Shown here one piece after another: positions 22,730-35,607 of a DNA stretch of 64,000 nucleotides (position 1 is its first letter; every line of letters starts with the position of its first letter). The stretch spans positions 310,001 to 374,000 of the forward strand of contig JASANG010003862.1 of NCBI GenBank assembly GCA_030248215.1. The letters are read 5' to 3'. The notes below the pieces were generated by a model. It was not told where the DNA came from. It saw only the letters and a program-made list of their open reading frames with translations, and searched no databases. The position numbers and the translations under genes are program-made. The stretch comes from Enoplolaimus lenunculus (lineage: Eukaryota; Nematoda; Enoplea; Enoplida; Thoracostomopsidae).

Positions 22730-25700
22730 ATGACTACAATAAGCGATTTGCCCGAGGAAATTATAGAATACATTTTCCTGCACATATCTCCGTATGGCGA
22801 ATTGCAGGTCGGTTGAATTAAGTTATACATGTATTTTATTGCATGGCAGTAAATTAAGTAAGCTCCTGTGCTAGTTTGACATCATAATGCATCCATCCAC
22901 ACACAGCCTAGTAATCACGGATTGCACAACGGAACGATTATGTTTCACATGTTCTCTGTCCACTGATTTTGCCCTGGGTCACTTTGCTTTCAGGGTCTAA
23001 AGTGCTCAGCCAGCTTTCACAAACATCAGGACGCGGCCATGCGGACCATTGTTTGTCTTGCAACCTTGACTTTTAGCCTGGCACTTCAGATCTATTTAAA
23101 TGTTGTGTTTTCTAGCGTTCACCTGTTCAGTTATAAACATATATTATGTCTAAATATCTTTAAATGATATTCGTGTTTTAGCTCTTCTACCAGACCACTC
23201 ATAATTTTATTTCTGTATAGAATTGCGCAGATATTTATATCCATGACTTTTGTGTAGCGAACATTCTCAATTTTTGCAGGTGGCGAAACAAGTTTCATCA
23301 ACGTGGTACAGATTAGCATGTAATACAGTTAAACGGTTGAAAATGTTGTCTCTGCGGTGGAACACATACGAATGGTCACTGTTGGAATCAGACTCTGACG
23401 GAAAGTTCTCACCAACTATTGCTCAAAGATGCTCACATGCTGCTGCTTACCACGATAAAACATGTAAGGCGCTTTACACTGTTCCGATAAGATAATGTTT
23501 TGCCCAAATGGAAAATACTAAGCAAAAATTAATTTGTGTAAAATTTTGAAGTAAGTTCATTATCCAGATTTTCAGATTTCTCTATATTATATATATACTG
23601 TATTTATTAAAGGTTGATAAAAATTGTTTAGCTCACTTGATTTATTTTTGCGTGCGGATTTTGTACCATAAAAATGAGGTAGAAAGTCCGGTGTTCTTTG
23701 TGGAATCGTTATTCAATCCACGCTTCAAAGTTTTACATTCTTAAAGGGCGAAACATATTTTATATGCTTAAAACACACCCATTTATGCTGCATTATTTTC
23801 CAGCTGTCATGTATATTATCTTTGCAACGTGTTATGACAGGTATAACGTATGGATTACACATGTGCGCAATGTTACTTTGTTGCTGCGCAGTATATAAAT
23901 AAATTCTACTGTAGCATGGTGAAACCGGAATTCCGGTTTCGGTTCCGGCATTTACCCCCTCCGGGTCCGATAAGCTTTTACCTGAATTTAAATTTCCGAT
24001 GCAAAATTTTGGCGGGTGAAAATTATACATTTTACAAAAAATTACGATAAAAATAAAATAGATTTCATTAGTATAGTGTATATATTTAGAGATGTCCCGG
24101 CGCCACAGGGTGCCGGGGATTGGGCCATACGGTACCATGGAAGAACCCAGAAAAAGATGTGCCTATCTGCTCGAATCCTGAATGAAAAAGATTGCTAAAA
24201 CGGCTTCACAAACACTTCAATGAGAGTTTCAAGAAAATGTCGTGTTTCGCGATTAGTGTATTTTGTTGGCCCCGGCCCCGGGTAAAATACTGGCCTTGAA
24301 ACATCTCTCTGTTGTTGTTGTTGTTATCCAGTGTGTAGCTGCGCAAGCGTCCGTCTGGCTTTCCTTGGTAGAGTTTTTTCTTGTTCGCTGATTGCTGGAG
24401 GTTCTCTGCCGAGAACCGAATTCACCTTGTAATTGCGGATTGTTCGCGGCCGGTGTCTGCAAGATACACTAAACTTCATATTTTATTTACCTTTTGCGTA
24501 AGCATGTACTTGGGAGTACGATGCCGTGTTTATCCTATCGCGCCACGCGACATTTTGTTGATACTCCCATGTTGTGAAGTTAGTGTTATTGTATTTGTTA
24601 TTTATCATATCGCGTCATGCGATATTTTTTCAATGGTAATGTAATAAAATTACAGCAGTGCGTTCGATTCTGGCTAAATTGTGCACGGGACACGGTTTTG
24701 TGGTACCGTATGGCCCCGACCCCGGCATGCAAACTGTTTGCGATTGATTGTTCAGGCTTGACTGAGTTTGAGAAAACTAACTCGCACAATAAATATCTGG
24801 TTTCACCATATTTGCAAAGTATACATTAAACAAGGTGTATATGGTTACAAATGAAGCTGTGCCTTCGTCTGTCGTCATGTTTAATCAAACATCTCTAATG
24901 TAGTCAAACCTGAGCACCCTATCAAAATTAGTCTGCATTCAAGTAGTTATTTGAGATGCTCCTAAAAGCAATTGTCGTTTGGGACGTCCCACTTACTAAC
25001 TGGGGCAAACAGCTGTTTGAGACGCGACATATATATTATATAAATCCTGACAATCACCGAAAATAAAACATCACCGGTAGGTTTCGCTTCCGTCGATAAC
25101 GAAAATCTAACACAGCAAATTAAGTAAATACCTATCTGCCACTAAAGTTATTTCATTAATAATACAGCAAAAAAATTTAGTTGAATTTTAGGTGGCATGT
25201 ATTTTTAACTTTCCAGGTCCGTTTCTCAGATTCCGGTTACGGCAAATATACTTTTGGTTACACCCTGAACTGTATGCTTTTCATATCTTTCACAATATTG
25301 CGTTTTAGGTTCGATGTATGTATTCGGTGGTTGTACTACCACATACACAACTTTCAACGACTTATGGCGTTTCGATTTATTGAACCGTCGATGGCTTCGT
25401 CCGATACCTAAAGGTAAATAATGTGTGTATTGTGCAAGCTATAGGTTTTGTGCAGGATTTGTAAACATTTTGTGTTTTTGGCAACGTTCTAACCAGGGTG
25501 GCAACAAATGTTCGGATTCGGCAAAAACTTGCGGTTCGGATTTGGATGCGACAAAGCCGAATCTAACAATGTTCAGCAATATGTTTTTTCGTTTTAAACA
25601 ATAATTGTAAGTAACTTGTTACGTAAATCAGTGTTTTTAAGCAATATATTCGGATTCGGTCAAATCTTGGATTTTGTACCACCCTGGTTCAAAAATAACG

Positions 25701-28700
25701 AAGATCTTCTGAACGATACATCAATATTATATGAATTTTTTAAGCTACAGTATATTTTAACGAACCGATGCCGATTTCAACTTTAGTGAAACATGCTTAA
25801 AGAAGAGATAGGACATTTTACATTACATCATTATGCTAAGACTTCAAACCTGACCACCATAAGCGATTATAATTTTATGAGAGTGGTTCATTCCAATTAA
25901 TTTTTTGAAATACAAACGCAAGAGATTAAAGTTTCCCTGATCAGACGCACTGATATATACACCAAGGACTGAAATTAATATCATTCCAACTGACCGTTAT
26001 GTGCAAAAAGTAGCGGCAAAAAATCAGCAATTTTTCTGCAGTGTCGATGCCGAATATTGATGAAAAGTGCCGTTTAACGTGGACCAAACAAATATTGCAG
26101 CTGAACGTAACGCTACAAAAACATGCAATAATGCAACAGCCAAGGTGCGGCCGAATATCCGGCTCCTGTTTACTATTCGGCAAAAAACCCGCATCTGGTT
26201 CCGGTATCCGGTATAAACCTGCCGGATACCGAATTTCGGTGATGATTTCGTAAATCTCAAATTACTCCAAATTATGTTGTGAGATGTTATGTTTTCAGTC
26301 CCATTACATGTAAATATACAGTATTGGTTTAAAGCAGTATTTTTGCATATGGTTACGGCAGCGCTTCGGATTTTATTACCGAAACAAACCAATTATTTGC
26401 AGCTTCACACAATTAATTTCAAGTATTAGGACACGCTCCTTATATAAACGCAATATTCCGTTTATTAAAGATAAATTATCATTTACTGACGCATTAACGT
26501 GCTCAAAATTGATTTATTTAAAAAAATACACTATCCGGTTCCGGTAAAAAATCACTATCTAAATCCGGTTCCGGTGTCCGGTTTTTTTCGATCCGGACGC
26601 ACTCTGGCAATAAGGTCGTTGTTAAAATGTTAAAAATGCATCGACGCGATATGTTCAGCTTTGTCATGAGCTACGTTCTGGTATTTGAATGCCATCTATC
26701 ATTAGATTTTAATTTATTAATTATTCGGCTTCGGCCTGATATTAGATTATCCGGCTCGGGGCGCATATTAGCTTATCAGGCTCAGGCTCTGTCATGTTTT
26801 GGTATCCGGTCGCGCCCTTCTTCACACGTTTATATTTGCAACTCTCTATCCAACAAAACCAGTAGCTTTTCGATCGTTGGAATCGTCTATTTCAGTGCGA
26901 TTAATTAGAAAAAAACGTTTATGGTTAATCTACTGTGTGATGCGTAAAGTCTTTACACAAAAGGAAGCTAGCGTTTTTATCACCCAAATTTAACAAAACA
27001 ATTGCTAAATTTAAATATGTTCTTTAACTTAGGAAATTTAAAGGTTGAAAAATACATTTTAGCTAAAACTATTTCGTCAACGCAAGGGTTTGGTGATGAC
27101 AGTGCATATTTCGCCCAGAAAACAACGTTAAATTCTGTTTCCAGACTGTGAAGCTTTCTGTTAGCCGCCCGTCTAAAATGTATGACTGGAGACAGCTTTT
27201 AATATTCAAAGTTGGCACGCTAATAAATTTTTGGAAAAGGTAATCCTGATCATTGAAAAGTTTAAGGCACGTATCCAACTCCAAAAGCTTGCGCTACTAT
27301 GATTGAGTACAACGATGTGCTGGTGTTGTTTGGCGGATGGTTCAAGTCTTCGCCGAATCCAATTCATCAAACTACAATGTTCTTCAACGAGCTTCATATG
27401 TACAATCCTGAAACGAACTGCTGGAATCAAGTGTACAGCGGTGATTGTAAGAGCGAACATGGCTATGTAGCTAAGCATTGCATATTTTGGCGGCTTTTGT
27501 ACTAAAACATCTGATTTCTGTCTGCGTTCCACTCTACAATGTATGATTTTCAGAAATCGTTTTATCAATGATTGTAGTTTAAAATAAAAGTTTTAGCAGT
27601 TGGTCAAACGAGGTTTTGTATATAATTGTAAAATGAAACTGCTACGAATTTTGGTTTTCATCGTTTATCCTAATATAAATTGCATGTACATCGCGTATAT
27701 TAGGGTGGAATACAAGCGCGACAAATAAGTTTTCAGCCGCGCCACATCTCGCTGGTCACTCAGTGTCGGTGTCGAAAAATCGAATGATTGTGTTCGGTGG
27801 GTCCTACGGGCCATGTTCAACTAACACAGTTTGGGTATATAATTTTGACGCAAACACTTGGTCGACACCGCGTGTATCATCGCCTGCGCCTACTCCTCGA
27901 TACGGCCAATCTCAGTTTCGATTAGATGATCAACACATTGTCATTATGGGAGGATGTGGTGGTCCAAATTTGATATTCAGCGATATTTGGCTGTTAACGA
28001 TTCCAGAAATTGGCGATAATGATAAAAATGTACTCTAAAAATTGTTTTTGATAATTATTGCTGGTACATGGCCTAAAGTTTAAGATTGTGAATGATATAT
28101 TTGTTAAAAATACGTACTGTGTTAACGGAATTTGATTTTCATATCGCAGTTAATGATTAATAATGTAATTTATAGGTAACCACTCGTTTTATTAAAGGGA
28201 GAAGAATCTGAATGGCATTGGACACAACTTTCGGTGGATAACCCTGAATTATCTGCTCCATTGCTGTGGTCTCATCCTGCATGTTTGGTTGGCCAACAGG
28301 TTTGTGCAGAATACTCAGCATCGCATTGTCAGTTTGTAGTTTAGTTTAATTGTCAAATATTTTACTTTATATGGCGAACTTTATACTTTACAGCTGGTTT
28401 AACGCCTGGCCGCATACACACCCGGCAAAACCAAATTTCCAATTTGGAATTAAAACTTTTAATGTAAAATGGACAGGCTTCTAGCACACGAGTTTCTTAT
28501 TTCTTTCCCTTCGGTTTTTACACTCAGTTGTCTATTAATGATCGTATCGCTGAATGGATGGACACAATATTAGACCTCTGTATTTGAGTTCAATACCATT
28601 GTGTTTACATTTTCGTTACCTTACAGTGTTTTTTCAGGCGATAGTATTTAGTAAATTGAAACCAGAAATTGGTCAAAAGACATCTAATCGCAATAGCCAT

Positions 28701-31586
28701 CATTGCGGTGCTGGGCCAACTGCTATTGCAAACATGAATCGTATCGGAGCATGTGAGCGTGGACAACAGCAACAAAACTTGCGTCAATCGAAATTACTAG
28801 AGGCCAGAACTATCCAGCGTATTAACATGGGTATTTCGTCGGTATGTTCAAATGAAACAGTTGAGTCTGCAGTAAAAAGGAGCTGTGCTGTGGAAAGTGG
28901 TAACGTTAGCTCTAATTTGAAGCTACAAAATGATTGTATCGCTACAAATTCAGTCAGTGACAATTTCAGTAGTAAACGAAGCCTCATTCCTCCACGAAGG
29001 CGATTGTTGATTTCATCTCGGTCGCTCGATGAGAAAGACCCTCCCAAGCCATCAGATTACGGCGTTATTGGTAATTGCAGTTCAACAGAGCGGCTTGAAA
29101 ATGTACAAAATAACGCAAGCGGAAAAATTAGCGGCGAACTTACTCGTCGTGCACAATCGATTCCGGCGATTATTGTTGGAGAAATACCCAAACTTGTGGT
29201 AACTCATGATCCAAACGATGGCGTGATAAGTGGTAATGATAGTCCTGCGGTCGACGACAAACGAGTAAGATATATGAACACATTGTATATTGTATATAGA
29301 TGTTTCGATCGAATTTAAATACTCTGTGCTTAAATGTCATTTCAGATTATATAGGTGCATTCTACATGAAATTTTGCCAGTTGAACTTGAACTAGATGGT
29401 CTCAAAGTAAAGGTTGTTTTGTTTATCATGCGGTTGTATTTGAACTAAGTGAGTTTACTATTACAGATTAGCGTTAAGTGTTCGTTAGCTCTGTAAACTA
29501 TTATATCTCATGTCGTTCCGTCAAACTTTTGCAACGTGTTTTCTTTTTATCGCCTTTCGTATCAACGAGATTTTTGACGAGTTTATATGACTTTTAGATT
29601 GCGCTATGGTCGTGATTAAATTTATATCGTAATATTTCATTTAAGAGCCGGTTTGTCGATACAAACTTGGCCGATGAAGATATGGCTTTTGTTCCTGACA
29701 GATCGATAAATGCTCACGAACCAGATTTAGTGCAGTCTTCAAAATGCATTGAAATGGTCGAATCTTCATTGCTGCCCAGCCTGGCAACTCAAATCAGTTC
29801 CACATTTTCTAGCGGGGGAACTACGTATTCTGACCTGCAAGGTGATCGTAAAGCTGCTTTATATTTTATGTGACTAAACAATTAAGTCAATTCCGTGACA
29901 CGTATCAGTAGCGGTACAAAGGTTTTGGAAATTCTAACGTCCTCACAGAAATCGGTACCTATTACTCTTGGGGTATTGTTACAAGAAAGCTGCCAAGTGT
30001 AAAAAGAGTATCCAGTTTTGTTTGCTGCGGACTTTTGTGTAGTATTTCTGGATTATTTGAATTGAACTTCTGTCGTTAGTTGCATATTATTTTAGCTGTA
30101 GTGTCAAATTATACTGTTAACGGTTCCAGGTTTCGTGGATAATTCCAGTACCTCAAGCAGTTTCGAATCAGCTGGCACATCTGCCGCAAACTCTAGTGTG
30201 AATCAAATGTTTGCCACCGGTGATGGTCTAAACAGTAGATCCGTTTGTAATGTTATGAGTAAGAAAACAAATCAAGGCAGAGCAAGCGTTTCTTGCGGTA
30301 CCAGCGACTGCAGAAAAATTGCCAAAGGGCTACAGAAAACGCAACCCTCTATTCGACCCAACGCAAATAACAATCGCATTCGACAGCTTGAAATGCTCAA
30401 TAAAATGGAACTTTATATCCGTTCCAGAAAGACACGAAGCCACAGTATTAGCGACAGTGAACCTTGGGATGTTACCACTGAATTGTCAGGAATACAAAAC
30501 GCTAATGGCTCATCATCGACGGTAAAAGTTAGTGGTGAACCGATATCCAGCTCTTCTGAACGTTGTAGTTCGTCGAGCTATCAGCAGATGAACCGCGATG
30601 TCGGAGTACACATCAATCGTAATCGACCTGAAACAGCCCCTATGGCTGCTCCGTCTCCAGAATCTCCTGTGATGCGATTTCGCCCATCGAGTCCTCCGCC
30701 CAGGTATGTAAATTAATTGTAACGGTGGGTAATTTCTCGTTTTCTGGTCCGATTCAGATATGCTGTTGCGGTTTCTCTACAGCTAAGGTTGCACGTTGAA
30801 TTTTTACCTAGTCTAAAACAAAATCCGATCTTTTCCTGCCACCCTATTCGCTGTTACACATAGTGTATCGTTGAGTAATGGTTAGTACTATTTAAAGGCG
30901 ACTAAACATATGGGGGTGTAACTAGACTACAAAATTTCTTCTTTATAGTGAAAACTAGCTTACCGAAAGATTAATTTCTGTACTGCATGTCGTAAAATGG
31001 TAATAGATAATACAACCTTTTTTAACATCAATCAACCTGCGTGTTTTCTGACTTAAATTAAATCGAAGCCGTACCCTTTAATTTAAAAGAATTATTCGTG
31101 TGTGAGATTCTTTTGATCCGCATTGATTAACGACTACTGTGCTTGATATAAAAGTTATTCAAACAAGCTTGAAATTTAACTTTGCAACAAAAACTTACAA
31201 TGTACGTATGAGTTTAGAAATGTTATGTTCATTGTTGTTTGTTATAAGTTTTTAGACCCCGCACCAGAGAAACGCACAGGGCTGCATTTCATGCATCTAA
31301 TGGTAGTTTGGAACCAATGGCAATTTATGCACTTGATTTGAGCAGAGCAATTGACGAACACTGTGTTAGTTGGTCGGTTGACAAGGATACTTGCTTCGGT
31401 GCACCTGAAGACACTATTTTGTACACGTTAACTTTAGGCAGGAGCGAATTAGTTTTATTTGGTGGCATGCGAAGTGCATCGTCAAGGTATAATCAAACAA
31501 ACTTAGATCCTGTTAATCAGTCGTCTCGGTATATTACCAACGAAACTTACATTATTCGACCGCAAATCACATTGCAATTGCGGTAA
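22730..31586 (+). CDS. FBXO42: F-box/Kelch protein, FBXO42-like, 10 exons
   Basis: FBXO42 (JFK) is the substrate-recognition subunit of an SCF ubiquitin ligase; the vertebrate protein targets p53. Exons: 22730-22807, 23280-23463, 25309-25413, 27267-27446, 27737-28029, 28198-28299, 28638-29264, 29646-29841 (or 29847), 30130-30703, 31256-31586; phases agree throughout and give about 889 aa (human is near 717). Exons 1-2 encode the F-box ([20 protein letters not shown], then STWYRL). Kelch motifs follow: MYVFGGC with [24 protein letters not shown] and [11 protein letters not shown], then [12 protein letters not shown] and [10 protein letters not shown]. Exons 7-9 are a Ser/Asn-rich, probably disordered linker. 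Exon 10 has the C-terminal Kelch-like part [10 protein letters not shown] to ELVLFGGM. The exon 1 donor (CAG/GTCGGT) and the exon 4, 6 and 8 acceptors (TAAG or AAAG) are weak. Introns hold several MITE fragments. Confidence 0.92.
24088..24898. mobile_element. Possible TIR element in FBXO42 intron 2
   Basis: Left end TTAGAGATGTCCCGGCG with GGGCCATACGGTACC just inside; the right side has GGTACCGTATGGCCCC (near 24700) and ends AAACATCTCTA. Inverted ends are short and no TSD is obvious. Confidence 0.35.
25494..25686. mobile_element. hAT-like MITE in FBXO42 intron 3
   Basis: 193 bp, CAGGGTGGCAACAAA at the left and TTTTGTACCACCCTG at the right. Flanks GTTCTAAC and GTTCAAAA match at 6 of 8. Internal ATTCGGATTCGG motifs occur at both ends. 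Confidence 0.55.
26150..26610. repeat. Fragments of TATCCGG and CCGGTTCCGG elements in FBXO42 intron 3
   Basis: 26150-26245 resembles the spacer fragment at 21585-21670 (TATCCGGTATAAACC, GCCGGATACCG). 26530-26608 ends in GGACGCACTCTGGCAA like the fragment ending near 19416. Both lack one end. Confidence 0.45.
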
Positions 31587-32346
31587 GCATAGTTTCCGTG
31601 GTATTTCAGAAATTTTTGTGTGGCTTACCTCAAAGGATATGACAAGGGGAAGAGGGATATATTTCTACCTTAATTTCTGGACAGACAAGAACGATTCGTT
31701 TAGCCATTTTTATAAAGATAATTTTTTTACGTGAGTTCAACTGTTCCGAAGTTAAATCGTGGCTGCGTGGTTGGCTCAGTTGATTTATTTCGGGTGAACT
31801 GAGGAGAAATATAAATTCAAATGATCGCCGTATCTGACCGTTTAGCTTATAACAACTTATGGACTGTAATTTATGGTGAAAACTGTTTATTCTGTGGTAT
31901 ATGTTAACGTCAAGGTTATTACACAGGGTTTTGTTTTATGCTATCGTTCTTGTGTTGCACTATTGTATCCTGTTTGTTTTAAAGGATGTAAGATCGTTCT
32001 TAGGTTTCATGTGTTTCAAATTGCAATTGGTTTGTTAAGTATTCTGTTACGTAACTGATTATATAGAAACCGGATAACAATCATTTCTGCATTACTGTTT
32101 ATTATGATGCAATCGAAACGCTTTTTATGATTCCAGCATAAAACCTTTCGACTTAGGCAGCATTTTTGCTTGTCTTTCAGGAAGCATTACGACGGCCATT
32201 TGCAGTTTTTTAGATATTTTGTTGAATGATTTCGTGTCCCTGGACCACCTAATGTTATGGAAAATTTATGGATGAAATTTTTCGACACCATCCTTAAAGT
32301 AAAATCGCTCTCACACTTGAGTTGGTGTTATAAATATTGGCCAACG
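31587..32346 (+). other. FBXO42 3' flank, no gene
   Basis: Follows the FBXO42 stop. No AATAAA close to the stop and no second gene recognised. Confidence 0.3.
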
Positions 32347-33562
32347 TATAGCACAGGAGCTTCTCATTTTCCAACGTGGAAAACTTATGACCAGGAGTGC
32401 AGTGCAGTCACTCCTGTGTAACGGCTAGAAATTCCGCTGGTTTTTTTAGGAAAAATCACAAGCATAATTTTAGCAGGGAAAAGTGGAAAACTCAAACACC
32501 TGAAAGTTAGCGGTTTAGGCGAGGTTCGGAAACCAGGCAAGTAAGGGTAGAAAGAGTTAGATCGCTTTGTCTGAAAAATTGGGATGTTTGGTTAGGTTTG
32601 GAAAACGGAAAAAGTGGCAATGGAGAAAATTCAATTGTTTGTATATCATTCTTTTGGGTTTGCAGAGAAAGATTGTTACAGTTTATCAAATGCATTTTCA
32701 AACAGCTGAGAATTGAAAAGGATATTAACATCACCGAAAGTCCATTCTGATCCGGTGGTTGCCAAATTTTTTTTTCAAAACAGTTACAGAAACTTTTAAT
32801 TTTAGAATCTAGTACACTATTATTAAAGCCATTTTTTCGTCAAATTTGCGTAACGTTCCTAAAAGGGGGCTGGCCAATCCTCCTGCACTAAGTTTTCTAT
32901 TATTGAAACCGCTAAAATTACTGAAATAGTATTGAACAGTTTTGTGCTTCAGTATGAGAACCGCTTAGTTCAAGGCGCTTTCGGGGCTGCAGCCCCATTC
33001 CTGTGTAGTATCCCTTCAAATCGCCGGAAGGGGTTCCACAATATGTGTTAAACGTGAAAGATTGTGGCTGGGGAAAAGTTTTCCATTGTTGGGGCAAAGG
33101 AGGGCGGCAGCGTCCCATCCTGCTTAGTATTTCTTAAAATTGCATGGGGTCCCACAATTTGTCTTATTATACATGAAAGATTGAGGCACGGAGAAACTTA
33201 ATCATTGTGGGAATTTCCAAACAAAACCTATGCTTCAGATTTCCCTACGAACCCAGGGAAAATCAAATCATATGCGTTGAAATTTTCCATTTTAAATTTT
33301 TCGTTTTGTAAACAAAACCTATGCTTCAGATTTTACCTACCAACCAAGGTACAATCTAAGCGTTTAAATTTTCCGCTTTGTCTGTTTTCCTCTTATCAGG
33401 GAATATCCAGGCTTATGAATTTTTTAGTTTTTTCAGAAAAACTTAACCTTGTGATTTTTTCTGCCAAACCAGCGGAGTTCCAAGCCGTCATACAGGAGTG
33501 CCTGCGCTGCACTCCGTGTCATAAGTTTTCCACATTGGAACACGGGAAGCCCCTGTGCTATA
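32347..33562. mobile_element. TIR element, ends TATAGCACAGGRGCTTC, about 1.2 kb
   Basis: About 110 bp at 32347-32456 match the reverse complement of 33450-33562 at roughly 85 percent by eye. Shared motifs are GTGGAAAACTTATGAC, GGAGTGCAG, CACTCCTGT and TTCCGCTGG. The interior has no transposase but contains a tandem pair of about 95 bp (AAACAAAACCTATGCTTCAG near 33221 and 33312). A TA or TATA target duplication is possible. Confidence 0.65.
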
Positions 33563-33565
33563 CAT

Positions 33566-33905
33566 CAGAGTGCAACTGGAGGTGAAAAATACCGGAGCCG
33601 GAGGTCAACAAGACATTCTCGAGCAGGAGATGAAGCCGGAGATTAGGAGAAATTAGGTAGTTAAAACGATATTTAATTTGTTAATTTTAGCGAATATCGG
33701 TACTGTGTTGTTAAATCGTTTCGTTTGACGCTTATTTTTTTACGAAATCTCGGCAATTGCTTCCTAAGAATTGTGCCAAAAGTTAAAACAAAACACGTCA
33801 AACAAATAAATTTTGTAAAGTTATGCTAAACTTCACTGCCGAAATTGCCGGAACCTCTGGCAAAAATTCTGCCGGAGCCAGAGACAAACCTCCGTTTGTA
33901 CCCCG
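33566..33905. mobile_element. hAT-like MITE family 1, third copy
   Basis: Starts CAGAGTGCAACTGGAGGTG and ends ACCTCCGTTTGTACCCCG. Flanks CTATACAT and TTATACTT match at 6 of 8. It is inserted at the very end of the element 32347-33562, and its orientation is opposite to the copies at 7.4 and 9.0 kb. Confidence 0.6.
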
Positions 33906-34292
33906 TTATACTTGGGTCTAATTATTGAATGTGTTATTCGTATTTTTCTTTTATAGTCATTGTGTGTGAATAAATATTCTAATCTTTACACACTGTAGTA
34001 AATTGTTTATCTGTACAAGTAGTGTTTCTTTGGTATGTTCTGGAGTAATCCGACTGCGCTGTGTGATCGAGCAGGATAATTAAGTAAATATTTCTACAAT
34101 ACGGAAAACTTAATCACGCTGGTATATTCTTTGCTGTAAAATTTATGACCATTTTGCTTCTACATCAGCTTTAGTAACTGGGCTATTTAGAGGTTACGGC
34201 CGAATGTAACTTAGTGAACGATTCGTTTATGAGCAAAGTTACAATTGCTTGGTTATGAAATTGTTCTTTGGCTAGCGTACGCTACACCGGTA

Positions 34293-34755
34293 CTGTAGTG
34301 AACTGAATAAGAAGGTGGTCACCAATTTGGGTCGAAATGAATAGGGATCCGGGCCAATGTTAGTTTAAGGGGCCTAACAGTAGATTAAACGTATTCCTAA
34401 GCCTAAGCGTTGCAAAAAAATTTTTTCTAAACCTAATTCTACCTAGACGCCCCTCATGGTAACATAGGCCGGTATCCGTATCCCTAATGAAACTCCATAA
34501 CCGAATAGAGTATCTAAACCCTAAGAGTCCATGAATGTCAAATATCCCTAAGTGTAGTTCATAAATGACTCCGGGACCAAATACAGTTCAGTTTGAGTGT
34601 AACCTTTCATTATCGCTCAAGTTCTTGATACAAGACAAATGTACGTTTAATCCAACGGATAGTTGCAATACCAAATATATATCAGTAACGAATGGCGGGT
34701 TATAAATGAATAACAGTCCATACCCGAATAACTCTTTCAACAGGGAGCTCCAGTG
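34293..34755. mobile_element. Truncated CTGTAGTG-type TIR element
   Basis: Begins TA-CTGTAGTGAACTGAATAAG. The following 450 bp is the reverse complement, with divergence, of the right part of the element at 6230-8474 (shared CATAAATGACTCC, GATAGTTGCAATA, ATATCAGTAACGAA). The far end is not recognisable, so it looks truncated. It is interrupted by the MITE 34352-34470. Confidence 0.55.
34352..34470. mobile_element. GGCC-ended MITE with CTAAGCC core, nested
   Basis: 119 bp, GGCCAATGTTAGTTTAAGG to GGTAACATAGGCC, opposite orientation to the copies at 5.2, 43.6 and 50.6 kb. Flanks GGGATCCG and GGTATCCG match at 7 of 8. Confidence 0.65.
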
Positions 34756-35607
34756 AAGTGCATCAGGAAAATCTAAACGGTGTTAAATTTGTACTGTAAT
34801 ACCCACGTTCAGTCCAATCGCCGACGCCGGTGTATTTTTTGCCACTCGCTCGCGCCCTGGTTTCGTGATATATTTATTTCTGTCATTTCCAACGAAAGCC
34901 ATGGAAATTTTAAACTAAAAATTAGCAATTACTGTGTTTAACCCTTTATCGCATAAAGTATCATATATGTAACACTGCATAAGTCCTGTAAATGTAAAAA
35001 TACACAGTTCATAATAGGTAAATAGCGCGTATACGCAGTACAAATTCTACACAAGACTTAAGATCCCTCTCGCGTTCTACCGTCAAGTAGCTATTGCTAG
35101 GGGTGATGGTAATTGCCTACCTTGCATCCTAACACTTGTTCATTTGCGAACTTGAAAAATATAGTCGAAATTGTATAAATTTAATGTAGGAAAGGTTAAT
35201 ATATAGATAATACATTTTATATTTCAACAAATAAATAGCCGGTAAAGTAGGTATAACAAGTATCCGGTGGTATAAAATTATCTAGTATCTATTATTGTTA
35301 GGCGTGCCTACGGTCAGCTATCCTAATACAATTTGTCGTATTTGAGGTTTCAAGATATAGTTTCTGAGAGTCGTAAACTACAGTAACCAATACAGATTAC
35401 AGATTGCAATAATAAGCCATTTTTTGGGACATGTCGAGCCAGCAATTTTTGAGCTGACTGTTTGAAGTTTGACTGGTTTTGTAAACAAGGCTTCAAACTT
35501 TTTGTCGTAATTTCTTTGCTGGCAACTGTGTGTGACCTGATATATGTATTTTTATAGGCCTGAAGCCGTTGTTGTAACATAGTCTGAAAGTAGTATTATT
35601 GCATAAA
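34756..35607. other. Intergenic, upstream of the ADD gene
   Basis: No ORF of interest. Probably contains the promoter and 5' UTR of the gene starting at 35608; no TATA box or initiator can be singled out in this AT-rich DNA. Confidence 0.3.
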
